Positions 1 to 8,563 of a DNA stretch of 64,000 nt are shown in pieces. A model generated the notes under the pieces. That model was not told where the DNA came from. It saw only the letters and a list, made by a program, of their open reading frames with translations, and made no database searches. A program made the translations under genes and the position numbers. The stretch spans positions 1-64,000 of the forward strand of contig NZ_JABMCF010000039.1 of assembly GCF_013359815.1 (NCBI RefSeq), read 5' to 3'. Origin of the DNA: Curtobacterium flaccumfaciens (GTDB lineage: Bacteria; Actinomycetota; Actinomycetes; Actinomycetales; Microbacteriaceae). Each line of letters begins with the position of its first letter. Position 1 is the stretch's first letter.

Positions 1-123
1 CGAGGACACCGTGTGCACGTTCGGGGTCGCGGCCTGGGCGGAGGAGATCCCGAACGCGGCGCCGCCGAGGACGAGGGCGCCGGTCGTGGCGAGGGTGATG
101 GAGGTCTTGAGGCTCTTACGCAT
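1..123 (-). CDS. Secreted protein, N-terminal fragment (cut by window edge)
   Basis: Reading leftwards from an ATG at 123, 41 codons run off the window. They encode a textbook Sec signal peptide: MRKSLK, then a hydrophobic stretch rich in Ala, Leu and Gly, then SSAQA, so cleavage is expected after Ala31. An AAAGGA ribosome binding site lies about 9 bases upstream. The mature part begins ATPNVHTVSS and is too short to assign. The gene is divergent from the phosphoketolase gene, with about 195 bases between the two starts. Function unknown; only export is supported. Confidence 0.75.
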   Translation of the reverse strand, partial: MRKSLKTSITLATTGALVLGGAAFGISSAQAATPNVHTVSS

Positions 124-168
124 CGTGATCAGTCCTTTGCTCTGGAGGCGCTCCGGCCGGTGGCCGAA

Positions 169-183
169 TGTGCACTGTGCACA
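169..183. promoter_or_regulatory. Perfect palindrome TGTGCAC-T-GTGCACA, candidate operator
   Basis: The 15 bases read TGTGCAC, one T, GTGCACA, a perfect odd palindrome. It lies in the shared upstream region of the truncated secreted-protein gene and the phosphoketolase gene. The outer TGTG...CACA resembles CRP/GlxR-type sites in actinobacteria, although those usually have a TGTGA/TCACA core. A regulatory role is inferred from position and symmetry only. Confidence 0.4.
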
Positions 184-318
184 TACTGAGTACCGGCCAA
201 CTGTGACCGGAGAGCGCCCTGGGCTTTTGCCCTGTGCAAGTCATTCGGCGCCCCCGCCCGAACGGTTTGGGACGAGTTTCCTGAGGTGCCGCAACCCGGT
301 GTTTCGTACCGTGTACCC

Positions 319-2775
319 ATGGCTCCAGCACACATCTCCACCACCGACCGGCTCCGGGCGGTCGACGCCTGGTGGCGCGCCGCCAACTACCTGACGGTCG
401 GGCAGATCTACCTGCTGGACAACCCGCTGCTCACCAGGCCGATCGAACCCGACGACGTCAAGCCGCGGCTGCTCGGCCACTGGGGCACCTCCCCCGCACT
501 GAACCTCGTGTACGCGCACTGCAACGCGCTGATCACGGAGACCGGTCGCGAGTTCCTGTACATCTGCGGCCCGGGGCACGGTGGCCCGGCGATGAACGCG
601 AACGCCTGGCTGGACGGCACGTGGAACGAGCTGTACCAGGACGTCGACCTGCAGCGGTTCTTCCGCCAGTTCTCGTTCCCCGGCGGCATCCCGTCGCACG
701 CCGCCCCGGAGACCCCCGGCTCCATCAACGAGGGTGGTGAGCTCGGCTACTCGCTGTCGCACGCCTACGGTGCGGCGCTCGACAACCCGGACCTCGTCGT
801 CGCGTGCGTGGTCGGTGACGGTGAGGCCGAGACCGGTCCGCTCGCCGGGTCGTGGCAGGCGCACACGTTCCTCGACCCGGTCTCCGACGGTGCCGTGCTG
901 CCGATCCTCAACCTCAACGGCTGGAAGATCGCGAACCCGACCGTCCTGGCCCGCATCCCCGACGAGGACCTCACCGCGTACTTCCGCGGGCTCGGCTACG
1001 ACCCGATCGTGGTCGACTCCCGCCGCGTCGACGACGACCCGTACGCGGTGCACGCCCTGTTCGACGGTGCCCTGCGACGCGCCCTCGCCGGCATCGACGA
1101 CATCCAGGCCGCTGCCCGCGCCCAGGCCGCCCGTGCCGCCGCGGGGCAGCCCGCCGGCGCCGCGGACCTGCGTCCGCGCTGGCCGATGATCGTGCTGCGC
1201 ACCCCGAAGGGCTGGACCGGCCCGAAGGAGGTCGACGGCGAGCAGGTCGAGGGGACCTTCCGCGCGCACCAGGTGCCGCTGCCCGCGGTGCGCGAGGACG
1301 ACGGCCACCGTGCGCAGCTCGAGGAGTGGATGCGCTCGTACCGCCCCGAGGAGCTCTTCGACGAGGACGGCCACCCCGTCGGCATCATGACCACGATCCG
1401 TCCGACCGGTGACGAGCGGATGAGTGCCACCCCGCACGGCAACGGCGGTCGGCTGCGGACCGCGCTCGACCGGCCGCCGCTCGAGCCGTACGCGGTCGAG
1501 GCCGGTTCCACGGCATCCGCCACGGGCACGCTCGGCCCCTGGCTCGCCGCACTCATCGAGAAGAACGCCTCGACCTTCCGGCTGTTCGGCCCGGACGAGA
1601 CGATCTCGAACAAGCTCGACGCCGTCTTCGACGTGACCTCGCGCGTCTGGCGGGCCCAGCGCACCGCAGGCGACGAGCACCTCGCCGCACGCGGACGGGT
1701 CACCGAGGTCCTGTCCGAGCACCTGCTGGAGGGGATGCTCGAGGGGTACGTGCTGTCCGGTCGGCACGGGATGCTCAACACCTACGAGGCGTTCGCCCAC
1801 ATCATCGACTCGATGGTCGGGCAGTACGCCAAGTGGCTGGAGTCCTCGACCGACATCGACTGGCGGGTGCCGGTGTCCAACCTGTCGCTCCTGCTCTCGT
1901 CGCACGTCTGGCGACAGGACCACAACGGGTTCTCCCACCAGGACCCCGGGTTCCTCGACGTCGTCGCGTCGAAGCAGCAGGACCTCGTCCGGATCAAGCT
2001 GCCGGCCGACGCCAACACGTTGCTCGCCGTCGCCGCGCACGCGATGGAGACCACGGACCGCATCGAGGTGATCGTCGCGGGCAAGCACCCGGAGCCGGTC
2101 TTCCTGTCCCTCGACGACGCGGTCGCGCACGCGCAGGCCGGACTCGGCGTGTGGGACTTCGCCGGCACCGAGCAGGCCGTCGGGAAGGTCGACGTCGTGC
2201 TCGCCTGCGCCGGTGACGTCCCCACGGTTGAGGCGATCGCCGCCACCGACATCATCCGGAAGCACGCTCCCGGCGTCGGGGTCCGCGTGCTCAACGTCGT
2301 CGACCTGCTCGCGCTCGGCGACCCGCGCAAGCACGAGCACCCGATCCCGGACGAGCAGTACGACGCGCTCTTCCTGCCCGGCACGCCCACGGTCTTCGCG
2401 TTCCACGGGTACCCGACCCTCGTGCACCAGCTGACGTACCGCCGGAACGGGCACGACGACCTGCACGTGCACGGGTTCCTCGAGCAGGGCACGACGACCT
2501 CGCCGTTCGACATGCTCATGCGCAACGAGATGGACCGCTTCGCCCTGGCCCACGACGCCCTGACGCGGGTGGACGCCGAGGCACACGCCGACCTGCTCAC
2601 GAAGCTGTCCGAGGCGCGTGACGCCGCGCGGACGTTCGCGTACACGAAGGGTGAGGACCACCCGTCCCTCGCGGGCTGGGAGTTCGCGGGCTGGCCGCAG
2701 GACGAGCCCGCCAGCGGCGGGACCGGCGGCGACCCGGGTGCGGGCGAGACCGAGGCGGCCGCGCCCGGGAACTGA
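319..2775 (+). CDS. xfp: Xylulose-5-phosphate/fructose-6-phosphate phosphoketolase
   Basis: Thiamine-diphosphate enzyme that splits xylulose 5-phosphate (and often fructose 6-phosphate) with phosphate into acetyl phosphate and a shorter sugar phosphate, in the cytosol. About 818 residues, normal for the family. Visible family motifs: ANYLTVGQIYLLDNPLL near residues 23-39, GPGHGGPA near 85, NEGGELGYS near 137 and the ThDP motif GDGEAETGPLAGSW near 167. I chose ATG 319 because the family usually begins just before the DAWWRAANY segment; an in-frame GTG at 286 would add 11 residues. Neither start has a strong ribosome binding site. The last 25 residues are a Gly/Ala/Glu-rich tail beyond the conserved fold. 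No acetate kinase or phosphotransacetylase gene is adjacent, so the gene appears to stand alone. Confidence 0.95.
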   Translation: MAPAHISTTDRLRAVDAWWRAANYLTVGQIYLLDNPLLTRPIEPDDVKPRLLGHWGTSPALNLVYAHCNALITETGREFLYICGPGHGGPAMNANAWLDGTWNELYQDVDLQRFFRQFSFPGGIPSHAAPETPGSINEGGELGYSLSHAYGAALDNPDLVVACVVGDGEAETGPLAGSWQAHTFLDPVSDGAVLPILNLNGWKIANPTVLARIPDEDLTAYFRGLGYDPIVVDSRRVDDDPYAVHALFDGALRRALAGIDDIQAAARAQAARAAAGQPAGAADLRPRWPMIVLRTPKGWTGPKEVDGEQVEGTFRAHQVPLPAVREDDGHRAQLEEWMRSYRPEELFDEDGHPVGIMTTIRPTGDERMSATPHGNGGRLRTALDRPPLEPYAVEAGSTASATGTLGPWLAALIEKNASTFRLFGPDETISNKLDAVFDVTSRVWRAQRTAGDEHLAARGRVTEVLSEHLLEGMLEGYVLSGRHGMLNTYEAFAHIIDSMVGQYAKWLESSTDIDWRVPVSNLSLLLSSHVWRQDHNGFSHQDPGFLDVVASKQQDLVRIKLPADANTLLAVAAHAMETTDRIEVIVAGKHPEPVFLSLDDAVAHAQAGLGVWDFAGTEQAVGKVDVVLACAGDVPTVEAIAATDIIRKHAPGVGVRVLNVVDLLALGDPRKHEHPIPDEQYDALFLPGTPTVFAFHGYPTLVHQLTYRRNGHDDLHVHGFLEQGTTTSPFDMLMRNEMDRFALAHDALTRVDAEAHADLLTKLSEARDAARTFAYTKGEDHPSLAGWEFAGWPQDEPASGGTGGDPGAGETEAAAPGN

Positions 2776-2781
2776 CGCACT

Positions 2782-2819
2782 CCTCCACAGGCCTGGAGGC
2801 CCGGATCGCCCTCCACAGG
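2782..2819. repeat. GGAGGCCCG-family repeat fragment after xfp
   Basis: Just after the xfp stop lies CCTCCA-CAGGCC-TGGAGG, a 6-bp-arm hairpin, followed by GCCCTCCACAGG. The 16 bases at 2795-2810 (GGAGGCCCGGATCGCC) recur exactly at 22761-22776. The position fits a transcription terminator or a decayed member of the dispersed hairpin family described at 46129. Confidence 0.5.
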
Positions 2820-2868
2820 ACCGGTCACGCCCGCCGCGTGGCCGGTTCCGTGCTGTCAGGGTTCCGGC

Positions 2869-3198
2869 ATGGACATCGGCTGGATCAGCGCGCTCGTGTC
2901 GGTCACGAGCGCGTCCGTTGCGCTGGGTGCGCTCGTCGCCTCGGTGCTCGACGGGCGCGCAGGACGGCGAAATGCAGAGTTCTCGGTGCACCGCGACCTG
3001 TGGTGGCAGCGTTGGTCGTGGGTCGCCGACCGGGCGACCTCGGACGACGAAGGACAGCGCGCGGCCGCCGGAGTGATGTCCGCTGCGCTGGTGACCCGCA
3101 GTTGGACGACCGCGGACGACCGCTGGGTCGGCCAGGCACTCGACGACCTGACCGCAGCGACGATCGAAGGAGCGAACGATGATCTCGAAGCTGAGTGA
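2869..3198 (+). CDS. Small hypothetical protein with N-terminal membrane segment
   Basis: 109 residues from ATG 2869. Residues 5-27 (ISALVSVTSASVALGALVAS) are hydrophobic and look like one membrane segment; the rest is a soluble Trp-rich tail (WWQRWSWV near 45). No family is recognised. Its end overlaps the start of the next small gene by 20 bases, so the two are probably co-transcribed and co-translated. Strand and third-position GC match true coding sequence of the region. Confidence 0.6.
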   Translation: MDIGWISALVSVTSASVALGALVASVLDGRAGRRNAEFSVHRDLWWQRWSWVADRATSDDEGQRAAAGVMSAALVTRSWTTADDRWVGQALDDLTAATIEGANDDLEAE

Positions 3199-3394
3199 CA
3201 AGGACTTCAAGCGCTGGCTCGACGGACGTGAACTGACGACGCCCGCACTGCTGGCGGACCCGCACTACGGGCCCATGATGCGGGCGAAGGGCGCCGAGGA
3301 AGAGCTCCGTCAGGCGCGCATCGAATGGCGCGAACGCCAGGAGCGCGCACGGGCGCGGAAGCTCAAGTACGAGGCGTCCTTCGGTGAGAGCTGA
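3179..3394 (+). CDS. Small charged hypothetical protein
   Basis: 71 residues from ATG 3179, with a GAAGGAGCGAACG ribosome binding site inside the preceding gene. Mostly charged and helical (repeated Arg, Glu, Lys, for example RQARIEWRERQERARARK near 42-59), with no signal peptide or membrane segment. Overlaps the 3' end of the membrane-anchored small gene upstream by 20 bases, suggesting a two-protein unit. No function is recognised. Confidence 0.6.
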   Translation: MISKLSDKDFKRWLDGRELTTPALLADPHYGPMMRAKGAEEELRQARIEWRERQERARARKLKYEASFGES

Positions 3395-3427
3395 ACCGAT
3401 GCCCTGCGAGCCTGCCACGCTGGCACC

Positions 3428-4111
3428 GTGACCGAACTCGTCATCCCGGCCCCGAGCCTCCCGACCGTGCCCACAACGACGGGCGAGCGTTTCCCCGTCC
3501 GCCGTGTGTTCTGCGTCGGCCGGAACTACGCCGCGCACGCCCGCGAGATGGGCCACGACCCGGACCGCGAGCCGCCGTTCTTCTTCACCAAGCCCGCCGA
3601 CGCGGTCGTGGTCGACGGCGCCGACACCCCGTACCCGCCGCTGACGCAGCAACTGGAGCACGAGGTCGAGCTCGTCGTCGCGATCGGCACCGGCGGCACG
3701 GACATCGCGGTCGCCGACGCCCTCGCACACGTCTGGGGGTACGCCGTCGGGATCGACCTCACCCGTCGCGACCTGCAGGCCGAGGCGAAGCGACTCGGGC
3801 GCCCGTGGGACACGGCCAAGGGCTTCGACGCCTCGGCACCGATCGGCGTGCTCACCCCGGCGGCCGAGGTCGACCCGACCAGCGGCGCGATCGAGCTGAC
3901 GGTGGACGGGGAACTCCGGCAGTCGGGCGACCTGACCGACCAGATCTGGTCGGTCGCCGAGACGATCGCGGCGCTGTCACGGTCCGTGGCGCTCGCGCCC
4001 GGCGACCTCGTGATGACCGGCACTCCTGACGGTGTCGGCGTGCTCGAACGCGGCGCCGTGCTCGTCGGCACGATCGCCGGCGTCGGCGAGGTCCGGACCC
4101 GGATCGTCTGA
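3428..4111 (+). CDS. Fumarylacetoacetate hydrolase (FAH) family protein
   Basis: 227 residues from GTG 3428. The FAH fold, shared with FAHD1-type acylpyruvases, 2-hydroxyhepta-2,4-diene-1,7-dioate isomerases and oxaloacetate decarboxylases, is clear: [14 protein letters not shown] near 29-42, [10 protein letters not shown] near 55, the metal-ligand stretch [11 protein letters not shown] near 77-87, and the late [13 protein letters not shown] near 194-206. Likely cleaves or tautomerises a small 2-keto acid in the cytosol with a divalent metal. The start is a GTG with only a weak ribosome binding site. Substrate cannot be fixed from sequence; the neighbours do not form an aromatic catabolic cluster. 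Confidence 0.85.
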   Translation: MTELVIPAPSLPTVPTTTGERFPVRRVFCVGRNYAAHAREMGHDPDREPPFFFTKPADAVVVDGADTPYPPLTQQLEHEVELVVAIGTGGTDIAVADALAHVWGYAVGIDLTRRDLQAEAKRLGRPWDTAKGFDASAPIGVLTPAAEVDPTSGAIELTVDGELRQSGDLTDQIWSVAETIAALSRSVALAPGDLVMTGTPDGVGVLERGAVLVGTIAGVGEVRTRIV

Positions 4112-4264
4112 AGTACGTGTCGGCGATGTGTCGACGGGCTGGGAGCGTTCGCAGGCAGCTCGGGTAGATCTTGGGCATCGTCGCGGGTGGGGCCCGCGGC
4201 GGACACGGGGCGGCGCATCGCGACGGGGCGACGCGGACACCTCGGGACTGCCGGAGGTACCACC

Positions 4265-5239
4265 GTGCTGGAACACGACCTGCTCGCCACGTCCTGGACG
4301 TGGGCGGGCGACGAGAGCATCCGCGACCGCGTGCACGCCGTCGGTGCCGCCGGGTTCGCCGGCCTGTCGCTGTCCCTCGACGACCTGCACGAGGTCCGCG
4401 CGACGACGGGCTTCGCCGAACTGCGCCGCATGCTCGACGCCGCCGGCATCGTCTGGGTCCAGCTCGGACCACTCGACCGGTGGTGGACGTGCACGAGCCG
4501 CACCCAGGACGAGGACGCCGACCGCGGTGTCGTGCTCGAGGCCGCGGCGACACTGAGCGCCTGGCAGGTGGTGGCGCGCGCCGACACTTCGTTGCCCGGA
4601 GCCTCCCCCGCGACGATGGCCGACGACTGGGTCGTGCTCGCCGACCAGGCCGAGGCGGTCGGAGCGCAGCTCGTGCTCGAACCGGAACCGTGGTCGAACC
4701 TGCCCACGATCGAACGGGCCTCCCGCTTCGTCGCCGCCGCCGGACACCCCAACGGCGGCTTGCTCATCGACGCCATGCACGCACTCCGCGGCGGTTCCAC
4801 CCTCGCGTCGATCCGGCAGGGCGTCGCACCGGGGGTCCTCGCAGCCGTCGAGCTGAGCGACGGACTGCTGCACACCCCGAGCGGGATGACCCTCGCCGAG
4901 GAGTCCCGGACCGCGCGGTACCTGCCCGGCGCCGGAGCGTGGGACCTGCCCGGCTTCGTGCGGACCGTGCGCGAACTCGGGTTCGACGAGCCGTGGGGAG
5001 TCGAGGTCCGGACCCCCGCGCACCGGGCGATGCCCGTCCGCGATGCACTCCGGACGGCCGTGGCCGCCACCCGTGCGGTGCTCGACGCCGCCGACGCGTT
5101 CGGCTCCCCGGCCGCCCCGGCGATGCCCTCGACGCCCGCACCGACGTCCGCGGTGGACTTCGAGCCACCGCACACCGGCCGGCACGACCCGCCGCACGGA
5201 GCCCGCCGTCGGGACGCCGACACAGGGACGCCCGCGTAG
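4265..5239 (+). CDS. Sugar phosphate isomerase/epimerase-like TIM-barrel protein
   Basis: 324 residues from GTG 4265, chosen because a GGAGG lies at 4253-4257, 7 bases upstream, although the frame is open further upstream. The pattern resembles the xylose-isomerase-like TIM barrel family (AP-endonuclease-2 superfamily): repeated alternating strands and helices, a central LVLEPEPW strand with acidic residues near 136, LLIDAMHA near 165 and a late GVEVRTPAHR near 252. The last about 40 residues are Pro/Ala-rich and probably disordered. Members act on sugar phosphates, inosose or related polyols; the substrate here is unknown. Confidence 0.65.
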   Translation: MLEHDLLATSWTWAGDESIRDRVHAVGAAGFAGLSLSLDDLHEVRATTGFAELRRMLDAAGIVWVQLGPLDRWWTCTSRTQDEDADRGVVLEAAATLSAWQVVARADTSLPGASPATMADDWVVLADQAEAVGAQLVLEPEPWSNLPTIERASRFVAAAGHPNGGLLIDAMHALRGGSTLASIRQGVAPGVLAAVELSDGLLHTPSGMTLAEESRTARYLPGAGAWDLPGFVRTVRELGFDEPWGVEVRTPAHRAMPVRDALRTAVAATRAVLDAADAFGSPAAPAMPSTPAPTSAVDFEPPHTGRHDPPHGARRRDADTGTPA

Positions 5240-5249
5240 GTTGCTGTGC

Positions 5250-5426
5250 ATGACCGATCAGGCAGCACACGACGACGACCTGCTCCGCCGTTCCCAGGAG
5301 TCCATCGACGAGGCCAAGGCCGCCGCGGCCGAGGTGGTCGAGCCGGAAGAGGACGAGCTCATCGAGGAAGACGCGCCCGTGGCCGACCACGCGGCGCCCT
5401 CCGACGGCCCTGCACCCGCGGCCTGA
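5250..5426 (+). CDS. Small acidic hypothetical protein
   Basis: 58 residues from ATG 5250, only 10 bases after the stop of the TIM-barrel gene. Strongly acidic and Ala/Glu/Asp-rich (VVEPEEDELIEEDAP near 30-44), with no hydrophobic segment; probably disordered. It is followed by a perfect terminator hairpin at 5466. No family is recognised. The composition and placement support a real gene but it remains a prediction. Confidence 0.5.
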   Translation: MTDQAAHDDDLLRRSQESIDEAKAAAAEVVEPEEDELIEEDAPVADHAAPSDGPAPAA

Positions 5427-5465
5427 CCCCGTCCTGATCCGACAGGATCCCCCCGGACAGACGAG

Positions 5466-5506
5466 ATCGCCGGGCGACCATCGAGGTCGCCCGGCGATTC
5501 TTCTTG
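5466..5506 (+). terminator. Rho-independent terminator
   Basis: A perfect 14-bp stem, ATCGCCGGGCGACC at 5466-5479 and its complement at 5485-5498, with a 5-base loop (ATCGA), is followed by TCTTCTT. It ends the FAH, TIM-barrel and small-acidic-gene stretch. Confidence 0.85.
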
Positions 5507-5715
5507 CCGCTCGTGTGACGATCCGGTCACTCGGCACGTCTCACCAGTGGACCCACCGGTCGCGCTTCGGCGAGCCCGGTGCGGGGCCTCGTGGTCGGTC
5601 TCCCTGAACCGACTGGTCACGTGCCCCGGCGACGGTCCGTGCGCTCCCTGATCCAGCGTGCGGGCCGTCGGGTCTGTCCCGCCCGCCGGGCGGTCAGCCG
5701 CTCAGACCGCCCCGG

Positions 5716-5871
5716 TCAGTCGTCGTCCTCGTCAGCGAGGAAGTCCGCGTACCGGACCTCGGTCTCCGTGGCGCCGCTGCCCGGTTCGACGGTCCGCTGT
5801 GACAGGTCGTCCCCCGTGATCGCGACGCGTTCTGCGGCCGTGTAGGGCGGCAGGTACTTGCTCGAGTTCAT
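5716..5871 (-). CDS. Small hypothetical protein
   Basis: 51 residues from ATG 5871, with an AAGGGGG ribosome binding site 8 bases upstream. Begins MNSSKYLPPYTAAERVAITG and ends in an acidic cluster, FLADEDDD. No signal peptide or membrane segment. It stands alone in an about 600-base stretch between the terminator at 5466 and the ligD stop at 6029. No family recognised; good ribosome binding site and biased codon use support it. Confidence 0.55.
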   Translation of the reverse strand: MNSSKYLPPYTAAERVAITGDDLSQRTVEPGSGATETEVRYADFLADEDDD

Positions 5872-6028
5872 CTTCGAAGCCCCCTTCGTCCCGGCGAACG
5901 TAACAGCCGATGGCCGATCGTGGCCAGCGGTGCCGATACTGTCCCCCACGCAGGCTCGGGACGGGGGACGGATGTTCGCCACCGGCGGACCCCATGCGCA
6001 CGCATGTGGCAACAGCGAGCGGAGTGCC

Positions 6029-8563
6029 TCAGGACTCCCGCACGACGTCGTCCGGGTCCTTGTCCACCCGCCACCCGCGCCACGACGGCTGCCGGAGCCG
6101 TCCGTCGCCGGTCCACTCGGCGAACTCGACCTCGCCGACGCGCTTCGGCGTGACCCAGTGCGCATCTCGCGCGTCGGGTCGTGGGACGTCGACGAACGGC
6201 GGGGTCTTCCGTTCCAGCGGTGCGAGGACACCGGCGATCTCGTCGAGGTCGCGGTCACGGAACCCGGTGCCGACCTTGCCGACGTACTCCAGCCCGTCGG
6301 GGCCGGGCACCCCGAGCAACAGCGACCCGATCCCGCCGGCACGTCGACCGCTGCCCGGCTTCCAGCCGCCGACGACGACTTCCTGCGTGGCGTGGTGCTT
6401 CAGCTTCAGCCAGGCTTCGGACCGCCGCCCCTCGGCGTACTTCGACGACCGCTTCTTCGCGACCACGCCCTCGAGGCCCTGCTCGCGCGATGCGGTCAAC
6501 ACCACGTCGAGGTCGCCCTGCACCGCCGGCGGCACGTCGATCGCGCCGCCCGGGTCCACGACCGTCTCGAGTGCCTGCCGCCGGGCGTCGTAGCCGAGCC
6601 GCGTGAGCTCGTGCCCGTCCGCCTCGAGCACGTCGAACAGCAGGAACCGCACGGGCGTGGTCTCCTGCGCGCTCCGGACCTCGCGCGCCTTCGTCAGGCC
6701 CATGCGGTTCTGGAGCAGCTGGAACGAGGGTCGGCCACGATCGTCGACGGCCACGATCTCACCGTCGAACACGCCGTCCACGCCGGCCCGCTCGCCCAGT
6801 TCCTGCAGCTCGGGGTACTGGGCCGTCAGGTCGTTGTCGTTGCGGCTGCGCAGGGTCACCGACCCGTCACGGACCGTCGCCAGCGCGCGCACCCCGTCCC
6901 ACTTCATCTCGAAGGCCCAGTCGGCCGGGTCCAGCCGGGGCTCCCCCTTGGCCAGGGTCGCCTGCATCGTCCGGCGCTCCGACGGCGGGGTCTCAGCGTC
7001 CGCGGTCCCGCTGATCCGTCGCTGCCCGGCCCGGTGCGCATCGCCGTGCCCGTCCGACGGCCGGTCCGACCGTCGCGCCACCGTCGGCCCGGCAGAGCCG
7101 CTGCCGTCCGCCAGCCGTTCGGGTTGCTCCTTCGTGCGGTGGATGAGCCAGTTCTTCTCGTCCCCGCCGCCACGGCCGCGGGTGTGCAACAGCGCGAGAC
7201 GGCGAGCGCCGCCGGCCCGACCGTGCAGGGTGACGATGACCTCCTGCCCCTCGCGCCACTTCTCGAGCTCGTAGGTGCCGTCGTCCCAGATCGTGACCGT
7301 GCCGCCGCCGTACTCGTCCTTCGGGATCGTGCCCTCGAACGACCCGTACTCGAGCGGGTGGTCCTCGGTCTGCACGGCCAGGTGGTTCTTGCCCGGGTCG
7401 GTCGGCTCGCCCTTCGGCAGGGCCCAGCTCACCAGCACCCCGTCGTGCTCGAGCCGGAAGTCGTAGTGGTCGCGGGTGGCGTGGTGCTCCTGGATGACGA
7501 AGGTCGGTGTGCCGTCCTTCCGCACGGTGGGCGCTCCCTCGGGCACGGGCTCCGGCGTCTTCGAGGCGTCCCGCTTCGCCCGGTAGGCGGCGAGCCGGTC
7601 ACGTGCGGGCTGCTCGGCGTCGTTCGCGCGCTCGGTCCGGTCGCTGTCCCAGTGACCGTGGTCGTCGCGCCCGACGGCCAGCGAGGCGGAGGCGACCGGG
7701 TGCAGGAAGTCCCCACGGGCCTCCAGGCGTTCGAGGACCTCGTCCAACGTGAGCTGCGCGAGCCCGCGTTCCTCGAGTTCCTTCCAGGTGCGGGGCGCCG
7801 CGACCGTCGGTCGCTCGCGGCCGCGCAGCGAGTACGGGGCGATGGTCGTCTTGTTGCCGTTGTTCTGCGACCAGTCGACGAAAACCTTGCCCTTCCGCTC
7901 GGCACGGCTCATCGACGACAGCACCAGGTCCGGCAGGTCGGTCTCGAGGGCCTTGGCCAGCTCGTGGGCGACGTCGGAGACCTGCGCCGTCGTCGCCTTG
8001 CCGTCGAGCGCCGCGTACAGGTGGATGCCCTTGGAGCCGGACGTCACCGGGTACGGGGCGAGTCCCATGCCGTGCAGGATCTCGCGCGCGGCCACGGCGA
8101 CCTCGACGCACTCGGGCAGCCCGACGCCGTCACCCGGGTCGAGGTCGAGGACGAGCCGGTCCGGGTTCTGCTGCGCGCCGCGGGGGCCGAACCGCCACTG
8201 CGGGACGTGCAGTTCGAGCGCGGCCTGCTGCGCCATCCACACCAGGGTCGGCAGGTCGTCGACGATCGGGTACTCGTTGTCGTGCTCCGAGTGGTGGATG
8301 GTGTGGTGCCGCACCCAGTCGGGGGCCGAGTCGGGCAGGTTCTTCTCGAAGAAGACCTTGCCCTCGACACCGTTGGCCCAGCGCTTCCGGGTCACCGGGC
8401 GGTCCTTGACGTGCGGGATCATCCACGGCGCGACCCGCTCGTAGTACTCGACCACCCGCCCCTTGGTGGTGCCGGTCTCGGGGTAGAGCACCTTGTCGGT
8501 GTTCGTGAGGGCGAGCCGCCGGTCCCCGACCAGGACGACGGTCTTGCGTGAGGCGGGACTCAC
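6029..8563 (-). CDS. ligD: ATP-dependent DNA ligase D (polymerase-phosphoesterase-ligase)
   Basis: 844 residues. Multifunctional NHEJ enzyme that trims, fills in and seals double-strand breaks recruited by Ku. Domain order is POL-PE-LIG: primase/polymerase domain at about 10-300 with the metal motif VLDLDPGD near 138; 3'-phosphoesterase domain at about 350-470 starting FVIQEHHATRDHYDFRLEHD; then ligase domain from about 540 with the adenylation Lys in EMKWDGVRA near 553 and EGVVAKKR further on. This is the mycobacterial-type order, not the Pseudomonas one. The GTG start at 8563 overlaps the SDR stop by four bases (GTGA), so translation is coupled to that gene. The gene faces away from ku at 9586. 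Confidence 0.97.
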   Translation of the reverse strand: MSPASRKTVVLVGDRRLALTNTDKVLYPETGTTKGRVVEYYERVAPWMIPHVKDRPVTRKRWANGVEGKVFFEKNLPDSAPDWVRHHTIHHSEHDNEYPIVDDLPTLVWMAQQAALELHVPQWRFGPRGAQQNPDRLVLDLDPGDGVGLPECVEVAVAAREILHGMGLAPYPVTSGSKGIHLYAALDGKATTAQVSDVAHELAKALETDLPDLVLSSMSRAERKGKVFVDWSQNNGNKTTIAPYSLRGRERPTVAAPRTWKELEERGLAQLTLDEVLERLEARGDFLHPVASASLAVGRDDHGHWDSDRTERANDAEQPARDRLAAYRAKRDASKTPEPVPEGAPTVRKDGTPTFVIQEHHATRDHYDFRLEHDGVLVSWALPKGEPTDPGKNHLAVQTEDHPLEYGSFEGTIPKDEYGGGTVTIWDDGTYELEKWREGQEVIVTLHGRAGGARRLALLHTRGRGGGDEKNWLIHRTKEQPERLADGSGSAGPTVARRSDRPSDGHGDAHRAGQRRISGTADAETPPSERRTMQATLAKGEPRLDPADWAFEMKWDGVRALATVRDGSVTLRSRNDNDLTAQYPELQELGERAGVDGVFDGEIVAVDDRGRPSFQLLQNRMGLTKAREVRSAQETTPVRFLLFDVLEADGHELTRLGYDARRQALETVVDPGGAIDVPPAVQGDLDVVLTASREQGLEGVVAKKRSSKYAEGRRSEAWLKLKHHATQEVVVGGWKPGSGRRAGGIGSLLLGVPGPDGLEYVGKVGTGFRDRDLDEIAGVLAPLERKTPPFVDVPRPDARDAHWVTPKRVGEVEFAEWTGDGRLRQPSWRGWRVDKDPDDVVRES

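Noticed and set aside
241..3210. 989-codon open frame on the minus strand opposite xfp
   Set aside because: It is the antisense shadow of phosphoketolase: low-complexity Arg/Val/Gly sequence with no domain, produced by the high-GC third positions of the real gene.
5858..8551. 897-codon open frame on the plus strand opposite ligD
   Set aside because: Arg/Val/Pro/His-rich shadow with no motifs; the minus strand encodes an unmistakable LigD across the same bases.
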